From Gymnogyps californianus (lineage: Eukaryota; Chordata; Aves; Accipitriformes; Cathartidae): a stretch of 64,000 nucleotides of DNA. The stretch's first letter is position 1. Each line of letters opens with the position of its first letter. Positions 49,801-54,235 of the stretch are shown here, piece after piece. The notes under the pieces were generated by a model, which was not told where the DNA came from, made no database searches, and saw only the letters and a list, made by a program, of their open reading frames with translations. The stretch lies in assembly GCF_018139145.2 (NCBI RefSeq), contig NC_059471.1, positions 67,156,020 to 67,220,019 on the forward strand. The letters are read 5' to 3'. A program made the translations under genes and the position numbers.

Positions 49801-51038
49801 ATATGGCCCAAAAGGATTAAAGTGTGTTTATGACATACTACTTCTGAGAAATCCCTGTTCTGACATATGCCACAACATTAAGGGGATTTTAAATACAGCT
49901 GGGATGGGAGGCTGAAGGAGAGAGGGATGGTAAGGTGTCCAGACAGAGAAGCCATAGCATTATGTCGCACCAGTCTTGCTTCATGGATTTACACCACGGG
50001 TGAACAGTGCCTTTGCACTCTCCGGAGACAGCAGTCATGCCAGCAGGCACCAGGCTGGGCTGCTCACCCAGACCATCCTCACCGAGGCATTTCTAACTGG
50101 ACAGCACTGACACAGCCCTTGCGCACGCTGAGTGCTAGTTACGCCGTGTGGCTTCCAGTCATTCAGCTAATGCTTCTGGTTCCTCCTCCTCCTCCTCCTC
50201 CCAACGGCTTCCCCAGCTGTACAGGCAGCCGGCACCCAGCTGCAGATGGACGGAGGGAGGGCGGGAGGGCAGAGCCGGACAACCCACCCAAACCTGCGCG
50301 GTGACTCTGCGCCCTTACCGTCTCGGGGTCGTTCTCAAACACCTCCCGGGCCTCCTCCTTGCTGCAGTGCTCCTCCACGCACTCCCTCTCCAGGTGCCCT
50401 TGCTTGGTCTCCTCGAAGATCTGGTAGGCTCGCCGCTGCCTCTGCCGCAGGAACTGGGCAGCCTCCGGGGCGCGCAGCAGCACGGCTGGGCCGCCGATCG
50501 CCGGGCCGGCGGAGGGGGCGAGGAGGAGGAGGAGGAGGAGGAGGAGAGGAGCAGGAGGAAGGAGAGGCAGCGGTGAACAGCTGAGCCCGCCTGGCCGCCC
50601 TGTACCCCCCCCCGCCCCCCCACACCAAACCGCCCGGCCAGGGGGCACTGACCGCCCCGCCGTGGGGCACCAAGCCCCCTCCCTGCCCGGCGCCCCGCCC
50701 GTGGGTCGCCGCGGCCTCGGCGCGGCCCCTCACGCCGGCGACCCCGCCGCCGCCGCACCGGCATCCCCCGCTGCAACCGCCGCCTTCTTCCCCACCGCAG
50801 CCGTGAAGCTGCGCATCCCCCCCCCCCCCCCCTCCACCCCAGCCTCAGCAGCTCCCCCACCCCGCACTCACATCCACGCACACCCACGCGGGGCGGCGGG
50901 GGATGCTCGGCGGCGTGTGCGGGAGGGACAGGGGACACCCCCCACCCCCCCCCCCTCCGCAGTACTCACTCTGCGAGGAGTCCGCCGCCAGCAGGACGAG
51001 CAGCAGGGCGGCCCGAGGGGCGCCGCGGGATGCGGCAT
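7731..51038 (-). CDS. GAS6: GAS6, growth arrest-specific protein 6 (15 coding exons, whole gene span)
   Basis: GAS6 is a secreted vitamin K-dependent bridge. Its Gla domain binds phosphatidylserine on dying cells, platelets or enveloped particles, and its laminin-G pair activates the TYRO3, AXL and MERTK kinases. Exons in transcript order are 51038-50970 (start uncertain), 50485-50319, 35585-35561, 34755-34693, 28269-28147, 26583-26464, 24432-24307, 23168-23047, 22291-22173, 21771-21582, 16107-15943, 14413-14245, 12598-12426, 11604-11376 and 7882-7731. Every junction has GT/AG ends, and phases agree from exon 2 on. The protein is about 670 residues (human 678): propeptide and Gla to ~88, disulfide loop ~89-109, four EGFs ~110-272, LG1 ~295-472, LG2 ~478-667. 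Each EGF has the Cx[DN]xxxx[FY]xC hydroxylation motif. PROS1 is excluded by GAS6-specific stretches such as [15 protein letters not shown]. The only oddity is the initiator ATG, which is out of frame by one base. Confidence 0.95.
7883..11375 (-). other. GAS6: GAS6 intron 14
   Basis: About 3.5 kb of intron separates the last two exons. It contains A-runs (for example 9367-9382 and 11181-11195) but no recognisable transposon or RNA. A 135-codon plus-strand open stretch at 8080-8487 has low-complexity composition and no domain. Confidence 0.6.
11376..11604 (-). CDS. GAS6: GAS6 exon 14: LG2 core
   Basis: The exon is 229 bp with 76 codons, entering in phase 0 and leaving in phase 1. It starts [20 protein letters not shown], continues through the conserved [15 protein letters not shown] strand and ends TYVGGLPG at a CCAG|GTAAGC donor. 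Human GAS6 has the equivalent LEVDGTRGQSEVS and FAGGLPD. Acceptor sequence is CTGTCCAG. Confidence 0.95.
12426..12598 (-). CDS. GAS6: GAS6 exon 13: LG2 start
   Basis: The exon is 173 bp and its first two bases complete Met ([11 protein letters not shown]). The body reads [20 protein letters not shown] and [16 protein letters not shown], nearly identical to the human LG2 opening ([26 protein letters not shown]). NET is a possible N-glycosylation site. The acceptor is TTTTTCTGCAG and the donor CAACAG|GTACAG. Confidence 0.95.
12599..14244 (-). other. GAS6: GAS6 intron 12
   Basis: This 1.6 kb intron has A-runs at about 12730 and 13315 and no recognised repeat, RNA or exon. The 821-bp intron 13 (11605-12425) is likewise unremarkable. 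Confidence 0.6.
14245..14413 (-). CDS. GAS6: GAS6 exon 12: LG1-LG2 junction
   Basis: The exon is 169 bp with 56 codons plus one base. It encodes [20 protein letters not shown] and then [19 protein letters not shown]. The first stretch closes LG1 and is almost identical to human GAS6, where AXL contacts and the inter-LG cysteine lie. The donor is TACA|GTAAGT. NLT near the end is a potential glycosylation site. Confidence 0.96.
14414..15942 (-). other. GAS6: GAS6 intron 11
   Basis: This 1.5 kb intron carries a MIR-like relic near 15030-15145 and otherwise shows nothing recognisable. Confidence 0.55.
15030..15145 (+). repeat. Possible MIR/CORE-SINE-like relic
   Basis: The order of short blocks resembles the 3' half of MIR as I remember it: CATTACCCC, AACTGAAGCAGAGAGAG, TTAAGTGCCTGAGCCAGGAC, then GGCTCTCAATCCT and a final ACC. 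Identity is low, so this is a tentative call. Confidence 0.35.
15943..16107 (-). CDS. GAS6: GAS6 exon 11: LG1
   Basis: The exon is exactly 55 codons (165 bp, phase 0 in and out). It reads [20 protein letters not shown] and ends [20 protein letters not shown]. Human GAS6 has [20 protein letters not shown] and [13 protein letters not shown] is a conserved N-glycosylation sequon. The acceptor is TTTTTCAG and the donor CTACCG|GTAAGT. Confidence 0.96.
16108..21581 (-). other. GAS6: GAS6 intron 10
   Basis: This 5.5 kb intron has no recognised transposon or RNA gene. Three overlapping plus-strand open stretches at 19524-20094 lie in locally GC-richer DNA and have no domain, so I treat them as chance. 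A short CA run occurs near 21180. Confidence 0.55.
21582..21771 (-). CDS. GAS6: GAS6 exon 10: LG1 core
   Basis: The exon is 190 bp; its first base completes Arg, followed by 63 codons. It reads [20 protein letters not shown], then [20 protein letters not shown] and ends [13 protein letters not shown]. This stretch is the clearest proof of GAS6 against PROS1, which differs at most of these positions. The acceptor is GCGGTCAG and the donor CAAACG|GTGAGT. Confidence 0.97.
22173..22291 (-). CDS. GAS6: GAS6 exon 9: hinge into LG1
   Basis: The exon is 119 bp, entering in phase 0 and leaving in phase 2. It encodes [20 protein letters not shown] and then [19 protein letters not shown]. Human GAS6 has [20 protein letters not shown] and [14 protein letters not shown]. 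The acceptor GATTATAG is weak in pyrimidines, but reading frame and homology fix it. The donor is ACGAG|GTGAGG. Confidence 0.94.
23047..23168 (-). CDS. GAS6: GAS6 exon 8: fourth EGF-like domain
   Basis: The exon is 122 bp. It completes Asp to give [20 protein letters not shown] and continues [20 protein letters not shown]. Six cysteines are present with the calcium-binding start D-I-N-E-C and the hydroxylation motif [10 protein letters not shown]. It ends in phase 0 (TGTGAG|GTATGT), unlike the other EGF exons, as expected for the last EGF before the LG region. Confidence 0.96.
23385..23487 (+). repeat. MIR/CORE-SINE-like relic
   Basis: CTGCCCAAAGATACACAGCA, AGTCAGTGGGAAGGCTGGA and then CCTGGGCTTTAACTTCTAGAC follow in the order of the conserved 3' half of MIR-like amniote SINEs (GCCCAAGGTCACACAGC, AGTCAGTGGCAGAGCTGG, CTCTAACCACTAGAC from memory). 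It lies in GAS6 intron 7, opposite in strand to the gene. Confidence 0.5.
24092..24145. repeat. Short local duplication
   Basis: TCAAAGATGAC-T/C-GCAAACT occurs twice about 27 bases apart, with partly related sequence between. It is a small direct duplication in GAS6 intron 7. Confidence 0.5.
24307..24432 (-). CDS. GAS6: GAS6 exon 7: third EGF-like domain
   Basis: The exon is 126 bp in phase 1-1. It reads [20 protein letters not shown], then [20 protein letters not shown] ending CQ. The six EGF cysteines, the calcium site DIDEC and the hydroxylation motif [10 protein letters not shown] are all present. Human GAS6 has the typical turn PGSY where this protein has ISSY. The acceptor is TTTTGCAG and the donor CAGG|GTAAGC. 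Confidence 0.96.
24433..26463 (-). other. GAS6: GAS6 intron 6
   Basis: This 2 kb intron shows no recognised element. Introns 8 (22292-23046) and 9 (21772-22172) are also plain, and intron 7 (23169-24306) carries only the MIR-like relic and a small duplication. Confidence 0.55.
26464..26583 (-). CDS. GAS6: GAS6 exon 6: second EGF-like domain
   Basis: The exon is 120 bp in phase 1-1. It encodes [20 protein letters not shown], then [20 protein letters not shown]. This matches the human second EGF ([20 protein letters not shown]), with calcium-binding and hydroxylation motifs intact. The acceptor is TTGATGTAG and the donor CGAAG|GTAAGC. Confidence 0.96.
26584..28146 (-). other. GAS6: GAS6 intron 5
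   Basis: This 1.6 kb intron contains no recognised repeat, RNA or exon. Confidence 0.55.
28147..28269 (-). CDS. GAS6: GAS6 exon 5: first EGF-like domain
   Basis: The exon is 123 bp in phase 1-1. It completes Asn to read [20 protein letters not shown] and continues [20 protein letters not shown]. Human GAS6 has [21 protein letters not shown] fits the Asp beta-hydroxylation motif. The acceptor is AAATTAG and the donor AAAAAG|GTAATT. Confidence 0.96.
28288..28313. repeat. (AAAAC)n microsatellite
   Basis: About five AAAAC units lie just upstream of the exon 5 acceptor, read as GTTTT on the GAS6 strand. They fall near the expected pyrimidine-rich or branch region. Confidence 0.8.
30362..30630 (-). 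mobile_element. CR1 LINE 3' fragment, minus strand
   Basis: The plus strand reads as the reverse complement of a CR1 3' end: GGTCGTCTTGTCCAACCCCC, CTGCTCAAGCAGGT, then GAATATCTCCAAGGATGGAG and GTGTTTCCTGATGTTCAG. These are hallmark phrases of avian CR1. The element is 5'-truncated, as is usual. It is in the same orientation as GAS6. Confidence 0.88.
34693..34755 (-). CDS. GAS6: GAS6 exon 4: disulfide loop after the Gla domain
   Basis: The exon is only 63 bp. It completes Ala to read [20 protein letters not shown] and ends H plus one base. Human GAS6 has the same length and pattern (CINKYGSPYTKNSGFATCVQ). The two cysteines form the loop that is thrombin-sensitive in protein S. The acceptor is GTTCTTCAG and the donor CATA|GTAAGC. 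Confidence 0.95.
34756..35560 (-). other. GAS6: GAS6 intron 3
   Basis: This 805-bp AT-rich intron has a T-run near 35206 and nothing recognised. Confidence 0.6.
35561..35585 (-). CDS. GAS6: GAS6 exon 3: 25-bp microexon, aromatic stack
   Basis: The exon is exactly 25 bp, the size of the matching exon in vitamin K-dependent proteins. It encodes EYFYPKYL plus one base. Human GAS6 has DYFYPRYL. The segment is the helical aromatic stack that links the Gla domain to the next module. The acceptor is TCCTACAG and the donor TTGG|GTGAGT. Confidence 0.95.
35841..35874. repeat. Short inverted repeat
   Basis: GTAAGTGGC and GCCACTTAC are exact reverse complements, with a second nested pair AGTGGCT/AGCCACT inside. 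It could form a small hairpin. No transposon context was seen. Confidence 0.5.
38181..38420 (-). other. Candidate orphan exon in GAS6 intron 2
   Basis: A 240-bp segment is open for 79 codons on the GAS6 strand, between an acceptor (TCCTTCTTAG) and a donor (TGTGCAG|GTTAGG), in symmetrical phase 1-1. It reads [40 protein letters not shown], then [20 protein letters not shown] and [19 protein letters not shown]. The composition looks like a folded protein, with several Trp and mixed charged and hydrophobic residues. I do not recognise the family and it matches no part of GAS6. It could be an exon of a nested or decayed gene, or a chance open frame. Confidence 0.3.
40288..40396 (+). mobile_element. 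CR1 LINE 3' end, plus strand
   Basis: TGGGCAACTGGCTCTCGGTG, CCCTGCTTGAGCAGGGGGG, GACCTCCAGAGGTGCCCTCC and a terminal GTGATTCTGTGATTCTGTGA give a classic CR1 3' terminus. About 85 bases are nearly identical, in reverse, to the copy at 30362-30630, so both belong to the same subfamily. Confidence 0.92.
41882..42491 (+). mobile_element. Solo LTR of an endogenous retrovirus, with 5-bp target duplications
   Basis: A 600-bp element (41887-42486) begins TGTCCTGGTTTTGGCTGGGA and ends GTTAAACCATGACA, so its termini are TGTC...GACA. It is flanked by perfect GAATC duplications at 41882-41886 and 42487-42491. An ATTAAA hexamer at 42363-42368 sets the plus orientation. No internal region, gag, pol or env is present, so it formed by recombination between two LTRs. 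From memory this LTR type is common in neoavian genomes and is grouped with ERVL, which fits a 5-bp duplication. It is antisense to GAS6. Confidence 0.9.
42299..42333. repeat. (ATT)n array inside the LTR
   Basis: A run of about ten ATT units lies inside the solo LTR, upstream of its poly(A) signal. It is likely to vary in length between individuals. Confidence 0.85.
44395..44735 (-). pseudogene. Candidate broken orphan exon with one internal TAG
   Basis: On the GAS6 strand a strong acceptor (CCTTCTCCCTGTAG) opens a single frame that runs 113 codons to a donor-like CTCAT|GTGAGT, interrupted once by TAG at 44520-44522. Before the stop it reads [39 protein letters not shown] and [20 protein letters not shown]. 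After it come [20 protein letters not shown] and [19 protein letters not shown]. Both halves have protein-like composition. I do not recognise the family. It may be a decayed exon of a gene once nested here. A real terminal exon ending at the TAG, or chance, are alternatives. Confidence 0.3.
45660..45797 (+). mobile_element. CR1-like 3' fragment, plus strand
   Basis: CATGAGCGGGAGACTGGACT, then AGACCTCTTCAGTCCCCTTC and GACCCTGTGATTCTCTG follow the order of a CR1 3' end but are more diverged than the other two copies. Confidence 0.65.
45890..46120 (-). other. Candidate orphan coding segment in GAS6 intron 2
   Basis: After an AG at 46121-46122, 76 codons are open to a TGA at 45890-45892. They read [39 protein letters not shown] and [20 protein letters not shown]. 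There is no good donor at the end and the acceptor has a poor pyrimidine tract. It is listed because it lies upstream of and on the same strand as the two other candidate segments. It is the weakest of the three. Confidence 0.18.
49315..49382. repeat. GT/CA/CT microsatellite block
   Basis: A GTGTGTGTGTCTCTGTG run passes into ACACACACAC and then TCTCTCTCTC, a compound dinucleotide repeat. Confidence 0.8.
50180..50202. repeat. (TCC)n microsatellite
   Basis: About seven TCC units lie in intron 2, 120 bases beyond the exon 2 donor. Confidence 0.85.
50319..50485 (-). CDS. GAS6: GAS6 exon 2: propeptide and Gla domain
   Basis: The exon is 167 bp: two bases completing a split codon, then 55 codons. 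The propeptide [18 protein letters not shown] carries the gamma-carboxylase recognition pattern and ends in a furin site RQRR. The Gla domain follows as [20 protein letters not shown] and [17 protein letters not shown], with 11 Glu residues available for carboxylation and the small C-x4-C loop. The donor is GAGACG|GTAAGG. Human GAS6 differs at only a few sites. The Gla domain binds calcium and phosphatidylserine. Confidence 0.96.
50512..50566. repeat. (GGA)n / (TCC)n tract
   Basis: GGA units form an almost pure array on the plus strand. On the GAS6 strand this is the pyrimidine tract of the intron 1 acceptor. Confidence 0.85.
50814..50957. repeat. Long C homopolymers in GAS6 intron 1
   Basis: C runs interrupted by few other bases occur at about 50817-50832 and 50936-50956. 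They are error-prone in sequencing and the complementary G-runs could form quadruplexes. Confidence 0.8.
50970..51038 (-). CDS. GAS6: GAS6 exon 1: signal peptide (start codon uncertain)
   Basis: The exon ends CGCAGA|GTGAGT at 50970. In the frame that joins exon 2 (A+CC = Thr) it reads [19 protein letters not shown], a convincing signal-peptide core. The only nearby ATG (51036-51038) is one base out of this frame: from it 69 bases lead to the donor, whereas 67 or 70 are needed. No ATG exists in the correct frame back to a TAA at 51400-51402. An assembly indel, a true frameshift or a non-AUG start could explain this. The far end of the exon is therefore a guess. Confidence 0.65.
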
Positions 51039-51071
51039 GATGCGGCGGCGGCTGGGGCCGGGCCGGGCGCT

Positions 51072-51126
51072 GGCGGAGCGGAGCGGAGCGGGGAGGCGCG
51101 GAGCGGAGCGGGGCGGGCGGGCGGCG
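51072..51126. repeat. GGAGC-rich tandem run in the promoter
   Basis: GGAGC/GGGGC units are repeated in imperfect tandem just upstream of the proposed GAS6 start and end in Sp1-like GGGCGGGCGGG. Confidence 0.7.
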
Positions 51127-51420
51127 CGGCCGAGGGAGCGCGCTGCTACTGCGGGAGCGCGGCGCCGGGGAGCCCAGCAGGGGAGCCGGGGAGCCGCTCG
51201 CCCGTCCTACCCAATCGCTCGCCAAGTCGCCGCCGAGCCGCGGCAGAGGGACACACCTCGCGGCGGGGCAGCGGCCCGGCCCCGCGTACCTGCCCGGCCG
51301 CTTGGGAAAGGCCGTGCCGGGCTGCGGGGGAGTATTTACGGGGAGTCGGGCTGACGGGCGGACAGCAGGGCCCGGGGAGCCGAGGGGAAGGCTGCTCCCT
51401 TACCTCCGGCCGGGCACATC

Positions 51421-53050
51421 TTTTTCATAGCTCTGGGGCTCATCACTGGAGAAGGAGAAGCTGCCGCCAAACCCAACCCAGTCCTTGCCTTAAATTAGAA
51501 ACTTGGGTTCTCCCCGCACCCCAATACATATTTTCTTCACAACTAAATTTTCAGTTTATTCCAGTATTTTAGGATAAACTCCTCAGGAAAGAGATGGATG
51601 TGGTTTCTACCAATATGTTGCAAGCCGTCCTTTACTATCCGTCGTCGATCCGTAGTTACACGGGACATGTCCGATGGGGGAAACCCTGTTAGCTGGAGCC
51701 CAGAGCTGTAGGGTCAGAGCTCAGAGCTGCACTTAGACTGCCAGTTGCTACCTATTGCTTTAAAGCTACCCCTGTTATCTCTACTGCCCTGCAGATGGGT
51801 AAATGTGACAGATAACTCGAGTCACACCAAATCTATACATTCTTCAAGATAACTTCAGTGGCATAACGTGTGAAAAAAGAACTTGTCTAGTGTCATTTTA
51901 GTATTTAGGTATATCTAATACAGACTTTGTGTCTCCACAATAAATTACTGCAAATATAATGTAACAAATGTAAACAAAGTATTTATATTACATATAGTTG
52001 AAGTAAAGTACATGAAAACATAAGAGCCAGCCTACTCGTTCAAAGCAACCATCCCTAGGCTGGTATCTTCTACCTGACAATGGCCAACAGTCAACATACA
52101 GGTAAGAGGTATAAAAACGTGGTCTTTTCTTTCTGTTTTCAGTTTCTGAAGTGCAGAGGAAGAGCTCTCTTAGGTAAAAACTGTGTCCACTGCCATGCTA
52201 ACAGCCACAAATGTACCTCTTCTCTGTGAATTTGTCAAATAGCTCTTTGGTACTTCTGGCCTCCAGGAGTGGCAGCAAGGTCCCAAATGTGCACAAAGGC
52301 TAGACAGGAACTTTTTGCCACCAGTTTTAAATCCAGTGCTTAATAATTTTATAGGGTACTTGAATTCTTGTCATCTAAGAAATAGTGAATTATCATGCCC
52401 CATTTGTTTTCACCATGCCATTTTATAGACCTCTCTCATATGATTTCAGAAGCATCCCTTTTCCTAAACTATGGAGCTTTGGTCTATTATTTGTTTCCAA
52501 ACCCCTTTGAGCTGGCATTGCTCAAAGAAGCAGTCCCACCAGTCCCCATTGCTTGTTCCTGTCCTTTGGTCACATCTGCTTCTTGTGCTGGCATGCAGCG
52601 AACCTGATCAGAGTAACCCAACAAAAATGATTCATTTTAATTCAGATCAGTTCCCCCACTGAGTTGCTGCACAGCTGCACAAACACCAAAAGGGAGAGGC
52701 TGTCGGGGTGGCAGTGAGTAGCTGCAAGCAAAGGGAGCGTAGGCCTGCTGATTTCAGCAGCAGAGCTGGCCGAAATGGCTCGTGAAGCTACAGCTGCAGG
52801 CAGAGGTTTCCTAGGACTGGCTGCCACTTTCCTCCTTCCGTCGTGTGTCCCCTGCCCACCTCCAGAGATGTGGCTGTGCCGTTTCAGCTCGCTCACCTGG
52901 CAGGAAACTCTTCCCTTTTCTTAGTTCGTGTGTGTTTTCCACCAGGTTACTGTGATGAACCAGCTCAGTGACAGAGCGAAGAAGTGGGGTTGCAGCAGTA
53001 TGTCCATAGGCTGCTGTGGGATTGCAGCCTGTGCCCCTCATACAGAAGCC
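51421..53050. other. Upstream flank of GAS6
   Basis: Beyond the CpG island the sequence returns to AT-rich DNA with no exon, RNA gene or clear repeat recognised. Confidence 0.5.
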
Positions 53051-53059
53051 ATTCCCCAT

Positions 53060-54235
53060 CTTTGTTTTCATCCTTCTCTGTATCTTTTCTATTTATATTT
53101 CTTTTCAGAAGAAGTGGACAAAACTACATGCAATATTCAAGGTGTGGGTTTACAGCGGCACTGTCCTGCTTTTGTCTTACTTTTGTTTTTTCTTACTATT
53201 TCCAAACATTGCACGGGTTTCTTTTTACTTCTTGACCTGTTCTTTTCAAAGAGCTGTGAACAAAAGGTCTGAGACCTCTCTCCTGAGTGGAGCTGCTATT
53301 TTACCAGTGGATACATATGGTGAGGATTGCCTTCCATGGGTGCATCACTTTGCGTGTCCATATATTAAATTTCACTTGTTGTTTATCACCCTGTCACATT
53401 AAAAGTGCTATCAAGCGATACAGCCGAGCTAATCTAACAGCTTCTTGCTGCCAAAACAGGTTGTCTCACTCTTCCTTCCCTCTATGCTTCCACCCTATCC
53501 CTGGATGCACAATTCTCCGTCCCCGATCTTCGTATGGTTTTGTCACTGATGTGACCTCTCAGCAAGTCGATTCAGCTCACTAAGCCAACAGAAAATTACT
53601 TCTTTTTTCTAAAAGTCTTCTGAAATTCTTGACTGACAGTTTTAAGATTTGACTGTTCGGACAAATTTTGTATTATCTGCCAACTGTCCTCATGGCATTA
53701 AACTTCTCCATAAAATTTCTGAAGATGTTGAACAGCAGAGATTTTTGTGGGTTCTGGAAACTGATTGTGTAATCTAATGATGAGTTTTTCTTTTAGACGT
53801 TTTTTTATCCTTTTCCTTTTATTCCATACAAATACACTTCGAGAGCCTATGGTGAAAGACCTGGTCAAAAGCTTTTTGAAAATCCAGGTATGTAATATTA
53901 TCAGAACCATCCTTATCTACATAAAAATCACTCCCTGAACCTCTAATGGATTTGCAAAACATGACATCCTACTTGATATGCAATGCTGATTCTTCTCCAT
54001 CATGTCATTCAGTTTACTAATTCTATTCTTTATTATAATTTCCAGTAAGTTGCCTGGCACAGACATCAAACACTGATTTGTGTGAGCCCAGAAGTCCTTT
54101 TAACAGTCATATTTTCCACCTTCCATTCTTCTGGCACTGTAGCATTTAAGGCAGATTTAAGCAGTGAGTTGCATAAAACAACAGTTTCATTTTCTTCAGA
54201 ATTTGTGGCTTTATACCATCTGATCTCAGCTATCC
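53060..54235 (-). mobile_element. Ancient CR1/L3-like LINE relic
   Basis: The plus strand follows, in order, the reverse complement of L3/CR1-type LINE phrases I know: ACATGCAATATTCAAGGTGT, then GTGCATCACTTTGCGTG, TTTTGTATTATCTGCCAACT, GAAGATGTTGAACAGCAG, GGTCAAAAGCTTTTTGAAA and ATCCAGGTATGTAATATTAT. On the minus strand the last two encode YLDFQKAFDQV, a match to the reverse-transcriptase motif YLDFxKAFDxV. The frame is broken elsewhere, so it is long dead. About 1.2 kb of the RT and 3' region is present. Confidence 0.75.

Larger units (their letters stand above)
35586..50318 (-). other. GAS6: GAS6 intron 2 (14.7 kb)
   Basis: This is the largest intron and the main landing site for inserted sequence. 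It contains a solo LTR (41887-42486), two CR1 3' fragments, a CA/CT microsatellite near 49320-49380, and candidate exons of an unidentified minus-strand gene (38181-38420, 44395-44735, 45890-46120). The rest, including 46130-50160, shows no recognised feature. Confidence 0.6.
50486..50969 (-). other. GAS6: GAS6 intron 1 (484 bp, GC-rich)
   Basis: This short intron is very GC-rich, with a (TCC)n pyrimidine tract on the coding strand just before the exon 2 acceptor and long C/G homopolymers near its other end. The exon 2 frame stays open back to a GTG codon at 50646-50648 and reads through a run of nine Leu codons, but contains no ATG. Confidence 0.8.
50240..51420. promoter_or_regulatory. GAS6: CpG island and GAS6 promoter region
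   Basis: GC content and CpG frequency rise abruptly here, in contrast to the AT-rich surroundings. The island covers exons 1 and 2, intron 1 and several hundred bases upstream. It contains GGGCGG/GGCGGG boxes of the Sp1 type (around 51108-51125), a tandem GGAGC run and an inverted CCAAT box (CCAAT on the plus strand at 51211-51215). No TATA box is obvious. This is a typical TATA-less CpG promoter; the exact transcription start is not visible. Confidence 0.75.

Noticed and set aside
7731..51038. Protein S (PROS1) as the identity of the Gla-EGF-LG gene
   Set aside because: The Gla domain alone would fit both, but LG1 and the LG1-LG2 junction ([37 protein letters not shown]) are GAS6-specific, and the TMEM255B neighbour fits the GAS6 locus.
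50148..51572. Many long open frames on both strands in the CpG island
   Set aside because: They come from GC-rich, stop-poor DNA. Only the frame of exon 2 and the end of exon 1 has homology and splice support.
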